Shown in pieces: positions 22,748 through 34,689 of a DNA stretch of 64,000 nt. Numbering within the stretch: position 1 is the stretch's first letter; each line of letters begins with the position of its first letter. Made by a program: the position numbers and the translations under genes. The DNA lies in contig CM065296.1 in assembly GCA_032871835.1 (NCBI GenBank), forward strand, positions 57,554,186-57,618,185. Direction: 5' to 3'. This DNA comes from Dipteronia dyeriana. Lineage: Eukaryota; Streptophyta; Magnoliopsida; Sapindales; Sapindaceae. Under the pieces are notes generated by a model. The model had not been told where the DNA came from. It did not search any database and worked only from the letters and a program-made list of their open reading frames with translations.

Positions 22748-24330
22748 TTTAGGCTAGTCTACAAGAGACCAGACTTTATTTTTGAACATAGATTCAATTT
22801 CGAATTGCATTGCCTTTTGCCAATGGTGACAATCAACATCTTTCATTGCTTTCTTGTACGTATAGGGATCATCGTCGTCCGAAAGATTCTCTACAGATTC
22901 TCCTAGACCGATGTATCTCTCGGGTTGTCTAACAACCCTCCCACTATGACGAGGTATGGTAGATTGTTGATCTTGTGTTGGTACGTAACTTACAATTGGG
23001 CTTGGTTGCGAAACCTCTTGTGGAATTTTATCTCCTAAAAGCTCATTTATGACAATTCTACTTTTAGGCACAAAATTATTCATATAGTCCTCTTCTAGAA
23101 ATTTGGCATTTGTCGAAACAAATACTTTAAGATCTGAAGGACAATAAAAATAATATCCTTTTGTTCCTTTTGGATACCCTACAAATATGCATGTTTCTGA
23201 ACAAGACTCCATCTTATCTGTGTTTCCTTTTAACACGTGCGCAGGAAATCCAAATATCCTTAAGTGTTGTAAACTAGGCTTTCGCCCAGTCCACAACTCA
23301 TGCGGTGTTTTAGGAACCGAATTAGATGGTACATCGTTTAGAATATACATGGCAGTTTGTAAAGCATATCCCCAAAAAGAACTAGGGAGCGTTGAATAAC
23401 TCAACATAAACCTAACCATATCCAAAAGAGTTCTATTTCTCCTTTCTGCCACCCCATTTTACTGAGGTGTGCCTGGTGCAGAAAATTGAGAAATTATTCT
23501 ATTATCAATAAGATATTGCTGAAACTCACCAGATAGATATTCTCTACCACGATCGGACCTCAAGATTTTTATGCGTTTCTCAAGCTGATTTTCTACTTCA
23601 GCTTTAAATGCTTTGAACATATCAAAAACGTCTAACTTATGTCTCATGAGATACACATAGCCAAACCTTGAGTGATCATCCGTGAAAGTGATGAAGTACT
23701 CATATCCACCTCTTGTTAGAATGCTCATAGGTCCACACACATCAGTGTGTATCAATCCTAAACATTCAATGGCTCTTGTGCCTTGGTCGTAAACGACCTT
23801 TTGGTCATTTTACCTTCCAAACAAGATTCACAAGTTGGTAGATCATCAACCTTTAAGTCACTTAGAGGTCCGTCACATACCAATCTTTTAATCCTATTAA
23901 GGTTTATATGACCTAGGCGCAAATGCCATATGTAGGTTTCATCTTTTGATAATTTTACTCTTTTATGATTGGGTTCCGTTGATTCGTGTCTAACAAGTGA
24001 GAGATATTTCCATGCAAATAGAATAAACCGTTTTCTAATGTACCCTTGCAAATAATTTTGTCATTCTTACTAATAATAAAACCTTTATTAAAAGTAACCG
24101 AATATCCAAATTTACTTAGACAAGAGACTGAAATAAATTCCTCTTGTATTATGGTACATAATAAACGTTTTATTAAATCTAAATGCCTATAAGAATCATA
24201 ATTGATTCTAATATCTCCCACTATACTAGTAGACACCAACGTTCCATTTCCTAAATGCAAGTTGAATTCATTCTTATCCAGTCTATTCCTTTGACCCTTT
24301 TCACCACAAAAGAAACACATTCCTTTGATC
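22748..24330 (-). pseudogene. Copia I pre-integrase and integrase remnant
   Basis: 24320-23955 starts with half a zinc knuckle (CFFCGEKG) that runs straight into LHLGNGTLVSTSIVGDI, the part that follows the protease in copia polyproteins; the DSGxxxH protease site itself is missing. 24051-23758 has the GAG-pre-integrase HHCC domain (WHLRLGHIN, CESCLEGKM). 23755-23459 has the integrase core (HTDVCGPM, SDRGREYL). 23452-22754 continues with [21 protein letters not shown] and the linker to RT. In-frame stops occur at the junctions, for example one at about 22751-22755 (VSLVD then PKG). The half knuckle joined to post-protease sequence suggests an internal deletion. Confidence 0.85.
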
Positions 24331-25171
24331 TTGGTTACTTTCTTGGTCTCCTTCTAAGAAGGCTCAAGTTTTTTTTTTCTTCTGTTTTCTCTTGACCTTC
24401 TAACGGGTCTTAACAGTAGCAACTTTACCAATCATATAAAACAATGACAAACATTGCAATATTTACAAAAATATAAATAGCTACAATTTTGGTCCATCCT
24501 AGAAAAATAAGTAAATTACATATGTCTTGGAATACAAGAACTCCTTTCTTGGGGAACAAGTCTTCACGCGACCTTCGTCGTTCGGACTCCCTCAGCTACC
24601 TCCCATTGGCGTGCACACCCCTTGCCCTTACCCATGGGCGTGCACATGTCACAAGCCTATAAAGGGCTGCCATACGCAGCCCATGACTACAACAAGGGCT
24701 ACCGTGCGCAGCCCATGCCACAACAATCGTGGCTGCACGCTCTTTGCACGCACGTTCGTGGTTACGACTCGCACAGTCCCAAACTTGTTCCGGTTACTCC
24801 TAATTCTTCAAACCTTCGAGTTTTTTAAACTTGAATGTATTACAAAAGAATTTACATAACAAAATATGGCAGTTTTATTATTATTACTATTATTACAACA
24901 ACAAATAAAAAATAGCAACTACCAAGAAGGAAATTATGGCGATAATAGACCACCCTTCTTGTTACAATCCCAAAACAAAATTACATTGAAATTCTAGGAC
25001 CAAAAATTAATCAATAACAATCCACATATAAAACATATATATATCCATACATTCCAATGTAAATATATATGCGAATACCTAGAGTGCCATCTCTTTCTAA
25101 AACATGCATATATACAATAAAAGAAAAAGATTCACGAACACATACATCAATTAATCAATGGTACAACCAAG
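24331..25171 (-). other. Leader region of copia I; gag not found
   Basis: Gag is expected between the primer-binding site and the knuckle fragment, but I see no gag-like frame in either strand. The segment 24590-24790 is GC-rich compared with its surroundings and contains a perfect inverted repeat, GGGCTGC (24664-24670) and GCAGCCC (24676-24682) with a 5-base loop, repeated imperfectly 32 bp downstream. The rest is AT-rich. Confidence 0.6.
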
Positions 25172-25183
25172 GCTCTGATACCA
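25172..25183 (-). promoter_or_regulatory. Primer-binding site of copia I (tRNA-iMet)
   Basis: The minus strand reads TGGTATCAGAGC, complementary to the 3' end of plant initiator tRNA-Met. It begins two bases from the 5' LTR boundary at 25186, which fixes element orientation and the 5' LTR. Confidence 0.92.
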
Positions 25184-25185
25184 AT

Positions 25186-25816
25186 TGTAGGGAAAAAACG
25201 GTTTAGAAACGCAGCGGAAGCGTGAGAAAAACGAAATTAGGGTTTGCGTATAAATAAAAAGTTTCCCTTTTATGCAACGAGAACATTAACCCTAGATTAA
25301 TTGATGTATATATAAGTATCGTACCTTTTTCGCGTGACGATTGAACAAGCGCCGAATTGATTCCGCAAGATCTTCCAATCCAATCACGAATGTGAATCAC
25401 CTAGGAGTGTGGGCTCCTTTTCTTTAAATTGTATTCCTAAGGATGGAGACAAAGCAAAAATCTTTTCTTTGTTAGTTACAAATATCCTCCAAGAGAAAAA
25501 TCCAAGAACGTGCTGTCACTTATGAATTATCAATCAATTTGATTGAAACCCGTGTGAACCTTGATTCAATGTTGTACACAAAACCCTTTTGATGTAAAGG
25601 ATATTAGTATACTATCAAATACAAAAACGTTCCTTTTTTTTCTCTTCTAGGCCGAATTCACACACACCCTTTATCTATGAGTTGATCAAATTTTGTCTAG
25701 AGCAAAAACTAATTTTTCTACCTCAAAATTCTCTCTTGCTATGCAAAATTATCTCTTGAAAATTACCTAGGCATGGCCTAAATTTTCATCATAGAATTCA
25801 TAGGGCTGGCCGAAAA

Positions 25817-25889
<73 letters not shown>

Positions 25890-27666
25890 CATAAATCCTT
25901 TCCTAAGAAGGATTTACTTAATTGGCAAGAATCTTTTCCTTAGGTGGATTTATTTGGTAGTTAAGAATCTTTATCTTAAAGAAATTCTATCCTTTTGTAT
26001 ATATATATGGGCTGGCCGAATTTTATATGATATAGATTAGGATCACAAATCCTTTCCTAAGAAGGATTACTTGGTAGTTAAGAATCATTTCCTTAGGTAG
26101 ATTTACTTGGTGGTTAAGAATCCTTTTCAAAAAGGAATTCTATCCTAACACCAACACTCCTAATCCAACTCAAAAGTGTATTTGTAACCATATTATAGAC
26201 TTCCTAATTTGATTAGATAAATAATTCCATTTATTTATCTACTTATCAAATATAGTCTTTAACATTAACTATACTACCAATAATAGTATAGTTTTAGGAG
26301 ACCATCTCCTATTAGGAAAAGATTTTGACTTTTAATTAAATAATTAATTAATCAACAAATTAATTAATTTCCATTTAATTAAATAATAATAAAATAAAAA
26401 TAATATATTTAAGCTATTCACCATAGCCATTGCCGCCCATACCTAGTATAAAGGCCATATATTATTTTTCTTATTTTATTAAATCCATTGGACCTTAATA
26501 AAAAGTCCACATGTGAACTAGACCTATTCTTACAAAAAGAAACAAGTTCACATGCCTTATTACAATTCTAGATGGACCCTTAAATTGGTCCGGTAGAATA
26601 TATCAATTGATCCATGCAAGTTCGTGTGGATTGAGGATCTTGGCGGGCTATCTAAATTTAAGATCCAATAGACACAACCCAATCACAATTAACAAATGAT
26701 TCACTTAGGTCCAATCTATTTAATTTTAGTTCATTCCACTAAAGAACTAAAATTGAACTCATAAATAAAGATAAAATAAGTTGATGTTACTCATTCATAC
26801 CCTAGACAACCTCATTGGAGAAAGTGTATCCTCGTGAAGAATACCAGTAATCGCCAAGAGCTCATAGACCGTCTATAGCTCTCCAAGTTACCATATTTAC
26901 TCATATGACCACATTTTGAACTTGGATATTTTGACTTATCCAGAAGCCATGTTTCAATAGACACTATTGAAAACTTAAAGTTAAGTTTTAATATCCAATA
27001 CCTCAAAACATCCATATGATGGTATTCTACTCTCATTCAATAAATGGAGTCACGATGTCCATATCTATAAATGAATTCCTCTATCGATTAACAAATGAAT
27101 ACCACCAAACTATTGAGGATAGACTATGCTATATAATCATACTCATTGATAGCTAAAATGATAACACTTGCAACCATAAGTCCATCATTTATCTCAGGAT
27201 TGAGATAGACTCTCCGTTTGTCTTCAAATGAAAACTTTTATCTATTGACGGTTCTAGATAAAGTATTTCATTTTGATCATATTCAATGCACCCGGTGCAC
27301 TAGATTCTTTTGCCCAAAGACACCACACTTTGATGATTTTAGACTCATCATAACACATTTGATCCCACTCAAATGCTAGCAAAAGAATCTACAACTTTGA
27401 CAAGATAAAGGCGCCCAACCTTTTATCTTAAGTTGTGAATATTATTCAAGACTATCTAAAGAATTGTGTCTACCTCATACATATCTAGATGTACAAACAA
27501 TTCTCCTTTTCTCATAGTCTTCTGACCTTATGGTTATTTACTTTTGACAATTATAATAATTAAACTATAAATGCTATAAGATTTGTTAAACTAGAAATCA
27601 CTTTATTCATATGAAAAGATTGTTAATTACAATATTACACTCTTGCTATCGAGCATAATCCTAACA
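25186..27666 (-). repeat. 5' LTR of copia I (2481 bp)
   Basis: Its termini are TGTAGGG (25186) and CCTAACA (27666). It is the uninterrupted partner of 12681-21278 and provides the hAT empty site (single CTTGCTAT near 25733). It contains a CA/TA microsatellite at about 25818-25886 and is otherwise AT-rich. No gene is present. Confidence 0.93.
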
Positions 27667-27671
27667 GATGT

Positions 27672-28120
27672 CCCATCCTGTCAGCGATGGAACAGATCCC
27701 TCAAGCAAGGTTGGGGCCGGGAAACAACCGGTCGAGGCAGGTCTTCCTCTTCCTTCTCCAGTCTTTCCAATCTCTAGTCCTAGGGAGTCTTCAAGTGGGG
27801 TTTATCTTATGCAATCCGAGAGGGATTATCTCGAAGCCTAGAAGAAAATTGGGGGTCTCTTTGAAGAGCTCGCTGGAGCAGATTCAAGGCTTGAACATAT
27901 GGTAACGGATGCGATCATTACCCTTGAAGTTACGGATTTGGTAAATAAGGTTCTGGAGGAGGACTGGGCCGGACAGCAAGCAAGCGAGCAACCTCATGTG
28001 GATGAAGCAACTAGAGGGAACAACCAGGTTGACCAACTGTCAGACAAGGTGGAGGTAGGCAGAGATCAGCCAGAGAAAGGAGCGGAGGAAACGAACCATC
28101 AGGAGGCAGAAGTTTGATAA
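27672..28120 (+). pseudogene. aORF of gypsy C, 3' part
   Basis: This continues the aORF after the copia insertion. The GATGT copy at 27667-27671 is the duplicated target, and the next codons read SHPVSDGTDPSSK, matching A's SHPEGDGTDLSSG. The tail is acidic and Glu/Gln-rich (KGAEETNHQEAEV) and ends at TGA 28118-28120. B ends with a comparable EAEA-stop and A with a comparable stop. A frame change occurs near 27890. The spacer to pol (28121-28321) is only about 200 bp and lacks the tandem repeats seen in A and B. Confidence 0.7.
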
Positions 28121-28321
28121 AAACCCTTAACCATCTATCTCGACTGCCCAAAAAGGGGGTGGGCACCCTGCTTTATTCATGTCCAGCTTTGTTAATTTTC
28201 TTTATATAATTATTATTGTTTCTCTACAGACGCTGCCTAGAACTAGGGGTTGGGCTTCTTGCCTAATATATGCAACCTTATGTGGGGATAGGCTCCCTTA
28301 TCAATTTTGATATTTGTTGCC

Positions 28322-29755
28322 TTAAAAGGGGATATGGTAGATGGGTCGACCATCCATGTCTTTAAGCTTGCATGCCCCATTGTGAACCACTACTTTCACA
28401 AAGTATGGCTCCTAATTGGGTTCTAGGACCCCATCCAAACTTATCCGGGTATTCTGGGTCACTTTCCTGAGAACTAAGTCCTCTTCCTTAAAGTCTCTGG
28501 CTCTAACTTTTTTTGTTGAAATATTTAGCAATCTTGCTCTGGTAAACTACTACTTTCTCATCTACCTGGTCATGTTTCTCTTCTCGGAGGTCTAGACTGG
28601 CTCAGAGCTTGACCTTATTGCTCTCTAGGTCAAAGTGTTTTACCATGAACGAGGTCCATTTGTGCTCGATGGGAAGGACCCCTTTGACCCCAAGCGCTAG
28701 AGAGTAAGGTGTTTTTCCGGTAGTGTTCTCTTCGTGGTTCGATATGCCCAGAGAACTTCAGGAAGTTCTTAGACCCACTTGCCTCTCTTCTATTGTAATT
28801 TTTTTTAGTAACATCTTAATGGTTTTGTTTGTAGATGTGACCAGCCCATTAGCCTGAGGGTGAGCTATTGAAGCAAATCTAAGGTCGATTCCCAATCCTT
28901 CGCAGAAGTTTTTGAATCGGGCATTATGGAATTGTTTGCTAAGGTCGACTATTATGATGAGTGGGCAAACTACAATGGTTTTGATGAACTTTGTTGTATT
29001 CTCTTGTGAAATCAGGGAGAGAGGTCCCCCTTCAACCCATCTTGTGAAAAAATCAACTGCAACGATAGCGTGCTTAGCTTGTCCAGGTGCGGTAGGGAGC
29101 GGACCGGTCAAGTCGACCTCGTACATGGCAAACGGGCAGGGTAAACTGATTGAAGACAGTCGCTCTAGTGGTAGATGGCTCAGGTTTGAGGTCTTCTTGC
29201 ATGGTTCATAGGATTGCACAAACTTCTTCATGTCTTGATGAACAGTTGGCCAGTAATACCCCATGCAAAGTACTTGATATTCTAAGGCCTCCACACCAAT
29301 GTGATTCCTGTAATCCCCAGAATGGACCTCTCTTAATGCCCAACTAGCATATTTTGGATGCAGACATCAAAGCAAGGGAAGGGATTTGCCCCTCCTTTAA
29401 AGGCATCCATCTATCAGGCAATACTGGATGGTTAACTTTTTGATTTTTCACACTTGGTTGGGGTCTTCGGAAAGCTTTCCTTCCTGGTGGTAGACTGCTG
29501 TTGGGTCCATCCAATAAGGTAGCTGATCAACAGACAAATTTCTTTGCCTGCTGTTATGCTCGTCTGGGAGATCACTTGAAGTGGAACTCCCCTAGGTAAA
29601 GCTTGACCCTCATTTGTGACTATCTTTGCTAAGACGTCCGCCCGATGGTTTTTCTTTTGAGGTATCTGCTCAATCTGGAACCCGTTAAACCTTTCCCTTA
29701 GTTGCTAGACCAGCTTTAGATAGGCAACCATGTTGTTGCCCTTGGCTTGGTAGAT
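28322..29755 (-). pseudogene. Gypsy C RNase H end and integrase remnant
   Basis: The minus strand begins abruptly inside RNase H (IYQAKGNNMVAYLK, then IEQIPQKKNHRADVLAKIV). It continues with the integrase zinc region (YYWPTVHQDMKKFVQ, CKKTSNLSH) and the core at 29294-28758 (YEVDLTGPLPTAPGQAKHA, DFFTRWVEGGPL, GIDLRFAS, HPQANGL). The C-terminal part, with a frame change near 28760, ends at a stop at 28322-28324. The integrase core frame of 178 residues is the longest intact piece of Tat integrase in the window. The missing upstream part is replaced by B in the opposite direction. Confidence 0.82.
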
Positions 29756-31150
29756 TTTTGGATGGCAAAACCTGTGGGCGGGTAAGCTTTTCCAATCTTT
29801 TGCCAATCGACCTCCAAAGACCTACCAAGATGCCTATGATCCGGCTTTAGGGCAAGTCAAAGTCGTTGAGCAGCTTAAGGTCAATATGAAGCAAGACGAT
29901 ATGAGAACGATGAAGCATCAAAAAAAGGAAACTCCCAAACCTGAGCCAGCTAAGAAAAATTAGAACAAACCTCCCAATAGGTCAACATACTGTTTCCCCG
30001 TTTATCAACCCAAGCAAGAAAGGTATCTAGTAAGGTGAACCCCTCCGCGGGCTTCGCCTTCTCCTAACACAGTAGCCCCTGTAATGGAAGATGAAAGAGG
30101 GTATGATTACTACACCCCTTAAATGCATCTCGTGAAATAATCTATCTCGCCATTCGGGATACAGGGCTACTACAAAAACCCGTACCTATGAAAGCCCTTG
30201 TCGATGGGAGGAATCGATACAAGTACTGTGACTTCCATAAAGTTGTGGGTCATAACACTTCAGAGTGCTATAACCTACGTAATAAGATCGAGGCTCTGAT
30301 AAAAGGATGATGTTTAATAGTGTTCTTGCACCAGGTTAGGGATAATATTAAGACTGGAAGGGAAGTACATGCTGAGATCTACGAGCATGCCGAGAAGAGA
30401 AAAGGGGAGCAGACGGATTCGATACATCAAATCCAGGTGATAGATACCATCAACGGAGGGGCCACTTTGGATAGCACCTCCAATAATTCCAGAAAAAACC
30501 ACACAAGGAAAATCCCCCTTGTAGATGAAAGATGAGGCATCTTTAAAGTCGACCAGAGCCCGACTGACCCATCCCAGTTAGCATAGATTATTTTCACGGA
30601 GGCAATTGTCTATAACACCGTGCAACCTCATGACGATCCCATGGTGGTCATGGTATAGATTACTAACTGCATGGTCCATCGCATGCTTGTTGACACAGGC
30701 AGCAACGTCGACATCCTCTTTAAAGATACATTGGAGAAGTTGAATTTGAAACAATGGTGTTACAATAGCTGCACTACCCCACTATATGGATTCACTAAGG
30801 ACTCAATCATACCTGTGGGATCAAAGATCCCTCAGTAATCGCTAGAACAGCACCTCTCCAGAAAAATGTATGACAGACTTCGTGGTGGTAGATACCCCAT
30901 CGGCATACAATGCGATACTAAGAAGACCATTCTTGTCATCCTTGAAGGGGGTCCTATCAATTTACCACAACGTCCTAAAGTTTCCAGTAAGATACAAGGT
31001 TGGGGAGGTACGTGGTGACCTGCAAGGAGCCTGGAAGTGCTATACAGTATCTGCCAACCCGACAGCTCTAGTAAAATAGTTTGCATATACTACAACGATC
31101 CAGGATAAGGTAACACCCAGGACAACCTTGGAAGATATAGAGCCCGCAGA
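29756..31150 (+). pseudogene. Gypsy B gag end and aspartic protease remnant
   Basis: It begins within gag (FANRPPKTYQDAYDPA), is Lys/Pro-rich near 29930, and has a Cys/His motif at about 30212-30270 (KYCDFHKVVGHNTSECYNL), the zinc-finger-like motif seen at this place in Tat elements. The protease active-site triad lies near 30690-30710 (RMLVDTGSNVDILF), which keeps D-T-G. It is followed by the flap region and a PSAYNAILRRPFL segment at about 30895-30930. In-frame stops (for example near 30122 and 30656) and a frame change break it. The protease would have processed the Gag-Pol polyprotein. Confidence 0.75.
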
Positions 31151-32640
31151 TCACCCAGAGGATAACCCTATGATGCTAGATGTAGAAGAATAGAGTAGAG
31201 AATGGGCCAGCGGGCATCCTATGGACAAGCTAGAAGAGATACCCTTCCGGATGGATGATTCTTCGAAGGTCGTCAAGGTCAGAGCTATCTTAGGGCCAGG
31301 AGTGAAGGAGGGTCTGAACAGACTCCTTAAAGAATTCAACGACATCTTAACCTTGAGTCACGACGAGATGCCCAGGATCCTAATGTCATTGGCTGCTCAC
31401 CGATTAGCAGTGGATCCGACCTTCAAGCCTATCAAGCAAAAAGGCGTCACCTCAACAATGAAAGAAACAATATGGTTCAGAAGGAAATAGACTAGTTAAT
31501 CAGAGCAGGCTTTATCAGAGAGGCGCGCTAGCCCGAATGGATTGCCAACGTGGTCATGGTCACGAACGCAAATAGGAAATGATGTATGTGTGTTGACTAC
31601 ACCGACCTCTACCAGGCTTGTTCAAAAGATAGTTTTCCTTTATCGAAGATTGATCAGTTGGTTGACTCCACATCTGGAAACAAGCTCCTAAGCTTTATAG
31701 ATGCATTCTCAAGGTACAACCAGATTAAGATGCATCAAGTCGACCAAGATAAGACCAGTTTTATCAACGGACAAGGTTTGTACAGTTATAAAGTGATGTC
31801 GTTTGGTCTTAAGAACACTAGGGCTACAAACCAATGGCTAATTAACCGACTGCTTAGGCCCGAGATTGGAAAGTCGATGGAGGTGTACATCAATGAAATG
31901 ATCACAAAATCACAATCCATAGAAGGACATCAGGACGACCTTCGTAGAACTTTCATGATCCTAAGGGAAAACCAGATGAGATTGAACCCCTCCAAATGTG
32001 CTTTTAGGGTAACTATGGGGAAGTTTTCGGGCTTCATGGTTCATGAGAGATGCATAAAGGCTAACCCATAAAAGATCAAGGCTATCTTGGACCTAGAATC
32101 CACCACATCACTAAAGTAGGTACAAGTCTTGATCGGACAGGTAGCAGCGCTCAACAGGTTTATTTCTCGATCCACCGATAAATGTCACCGTTTCTTCAAA
32201 GCTATCAATCAGGAAAGAAACATGAAATGGGACCAGAAGAGCAAGCAAGCCTATCAAGCCTTGAAGAAATATCTGACGAGCCCTCTATTTCTAGTCTAGC
32301 TAAGTCCTGGAGAGGAGCTGTAAATCTACTTGGTTGTTTCAAAAACTGCAGTGAGTAATGCCTTAGTCAACGAAATTTGAGATAGGGTCCAGCGACCTAT
32401 CTAATACATAACTCACACTCTAACCAAGCCGGAGAAAAAATATACTCTTCTAGAGAAGCTCGCCTATGCCCTGGTGACTTTGACAAGGAAGCTCTGTCTC
32501 TATTTTCAAGCTAACTCAATAGCAGTAGTGACAGACCAACCTCTCCATCAACTTTTACAAAGGCAAGATGTATCTGGAAGACTGGTTTTATGGGTCCTAG
32601 AATTCACCTAATTTGATTTAAATTATAAACCTAGGACCAC
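31151..32640 (+). pseudogene. Gypsy B reverse transcriptase remnant
   Basis: 31221-31490 holds the region before RT (FNDILTLSHDEMP, then AVDPTFKPIKQK). 31586-32071 covers the palm and fingers: CVDYTDLYQACSKDSFPL, LLSFIDAFSRYNQIKM, YKVMSFGLKN. The catalytic YxDD motif reads YINE here (MEVYINEMITKS), so both catalytic Asp residues are lost. The part after 31920 aligns with A's 1903-2240 and shows what the copia LTR at 1-1902 interrupted. The RNase H connection follows at 32390-32640. An in-frame stop at 31488 and others mean it is inactive. Confidence 0.83.
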
Positions 32641-34469
32641 AATCAAAGCAAAGGCTTTAACGGACTTTGTGGAAGAGTTCTCAATGCCTCCAAAGATAAG
32701 CCACCTCCACAATGGAAAAATATAGCTCCTGAGAGGATTCTAGAGTTCGACAGATGGCCAGTGGGTTACAAGTTCTGGATCTTTTACATAGATGAAGCAT
32801 CCGGGCAAGCCAGGGGAGGAGCTGACACAGTATTAATAGACCTAGAGGGGACGGAGTGTTGCCCCTATTTCAGATTTTGAATTTAAGGACACTAACAATG
32901 AGGCAGAGTATGAAGCCCTCTTAGCCGGGTTGAAGGATGTCGTCCAGCTTAGGGTCGATTACCTGCAGGTCAAGAGTGACTCGTTACTCATAGTCAACCA
33001 AGTTTCCGAGGTTTATAAGGCAAAAAGGGATAACATGATCGCATACTTGTTGCTAGTTCAACTGCTTAATAATAAATTTAAGGGATTCAAGATCGAGCAG
33101 GTGCCTCGACAACAGAATCATCATGCAGATGTCCTGGCCAAAATAGTTACGAATAGTGGCCAGGCCTTACCATGGGGAGTTCCCCTCCAAGTTATCTTCC
33201 GACCAAGCCCAGCAGCGGGCAAGAAGATTTGTACCCTGGATCGTCAGTCATGCTAGATGGATCCAATAGTGGTTTATCTCCAAGAAGGAAAGCTTCCCGA
33301 GGAGCTCGATCAATCCAGAAGAATTAAGAGGCTCTCTATCTGATATTGTTGGTAGACGGATACCTCTACAGGAGAGGCATGTTCCTTCCTCTATTTCAGT
33401 ATTTGCATCCTGATGATGCCAAATGGGCATTGAGAGAGGTTCACTCTAGGGAATGTGGGAACCATATTGGTGGGAAGCTCTTGCATATCAGGTACTCCGT
33501 ATGGGGTATTATTGACCAATTATTCATCAAGACGCGAAAAACTTTGTACAATCCTGTGAGCCATGACAGAAGACCTCGAACTTGATTAACCTCCTATTGG
33601 AGCATTTGTCATCTCTCAGCTCACTTTACCCCTTTGCTATGAAGGGAGTCGACAAGATTGGACCGCTTCCCACCACTCTTGGACAAGCCAAGCATGCTAT
33701 TGTAGCGATCGACTATTTTACTAGGTGGGTCGATGTCGGGCTGCTCTCCCAGATATCGAAAAAGAATATGACAAGCTTTATCAAAAACAATCTAGTCTGT
33801 AGATTTGGAAACCCATTCAAGGAATACGACCTAGGTAAGAAGTTTGATAACAACCGATTCAAGGACTTTTGCGAAGGGTTGGGAATCGACCTTAGGTTCG
33901 CTTCAGTATCCGACCTGGTGGAATCCACCAATAAGATTATCAAGAACCTGTTGAAGAATAAATTACAGCAGAGAAAGGGCAGATGGGCCGAAGAGCTTCC
34001 CGATGTTCCCTAGGCTTACCGGACTATAAAGAGAACAGCCACCGAAGAAACACAATATTCCTTAACGTTCAGGGTTGAAGCAGTTCTTCCCATCGAGCAC
34101 AAACTAACCTCCTTCAGAGTGTAGAACTTTGAACATGAAAGCAATGAGGATAAGCTCCGAGCTAATCTAGATCTCTTGGAAGATAAATAAGATCGAGTAG
34201 CTGAGAATGTAGCGATCTACTAAAGCAAGATTGCTAGGTACTTCAACATGAAGGTTAGAGCTTGAAACTTTAAGGAAGGGGATCTAGTTCCTAGGAAAGT
34301 GACCTCGAATACCGGGAAGAGGTCAGATGGGGTCCTAGGACCCAACTGGGAAGGGCCTTACTTGGTAAAGGTAGTGGTCCATAATTAAGCATACAAGCTC
34401 GAGGACATGGTTGGCCGACCCATCGATCACACCTAGAATGCATATCACCTAAGGAAGTACTACCCTTAA
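32641..34469 (+). pseudogene. Gypsy B RNase H and integrase remnant
   Basis: RNase H-like sequence at about 32750-33250 has DEASGQARGG, NNEAEYEALLAGL and VPRQQNHHADVLAKIV. Integrase at 33346-34013 has the zinc region (HPDDAKWALREVH) and core (VDKIGPLPTTLGQAKHA, DYFTRWVDVGLL, FCEGLGIDLRFAS). The C-terminal part ends with HLRKYYP and TAA at 34467-34469, matching A's end. Several frames are used, so the gene is broken. It is colinear with A's 2640-4460 throughout. Confidence 0.8.
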
Positions 34470-34689
34470 ACAAAGGACTTATGAGCAGACTACCTCCATT
34501 TAGGTTTCAATAAAATCCCCAACAACAATGTACTCCATCTTTTATCAATAAAGTCTTATTTCTCCATCTTCGATTATATTCTACATTAATTTCTCTGTAT
34601 CCAATTAGGGTTTACACGGGTAAGTTCTACATAACCACCTCAAGACCAGGGATTAACTGAAAAAGCCCCCTCGCTATCTTGATGCCTCG

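Larger units (their letters stand above)
12681..27666 (-). mobile_element. Complete Ty1/copia insertion I (family C1) with a nested hAT
   Basis: Its ends are TGTAGGG (plus-strand left) and CCTAACA (right), flanked by perfect 5-bp duplications GATGT at 12676-12680 and 27667-27671. The two LTRs are 12681-21278 (about 2.46 kb once the hAT and its duplication are removed) and 25186-27666 (2481 bp). The internal region, 21279-25185, holds reverse-strand integrase, RT and RNase H, a primer-binding site at 25172-25183 and a polypurine tract at 21279. The internal region is only 3.9 kb: gag and the protease active site are missing, so it was defective or was mobilised in trans, unless the deletion came after insertion. 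Confidence 0.92.
9621..29755 (-). mobile_element. Ty3/gypsy retrotransposon C, Tat-like, reverse strand, split by copia I
   Basis: Read on the minus strand, this element has an RNase H and integrase remnant (29755-28322), a short spacer, an aORF on the opposite (+) strand (10577-12680 and 27672-28120), a polypurine tract (10162-10176) and a 3' LTR-like remnant (10161 down to 9621). The aORF is split by copia I at codon ATG|T; with one GATGT copy removed the reading frame continues (MAKFAKM then SHPVSDGTD), matching A's uninterrupted copy. The RNase H is cut off abruptly at about 29755, where B begins in the opposite orientation, so gag, protease, RT and the 5' LTR are missing. The left limit is uncertain. 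Confidence 0.75.

Noticed and set aside
24527..24859. 110-residue plus-strand frame opposite copia I leader
   Set aside because: Lies antisense in the GC-rich leader, rich in Pro, His and Cys from repeated hairpin sequence; no gene features.
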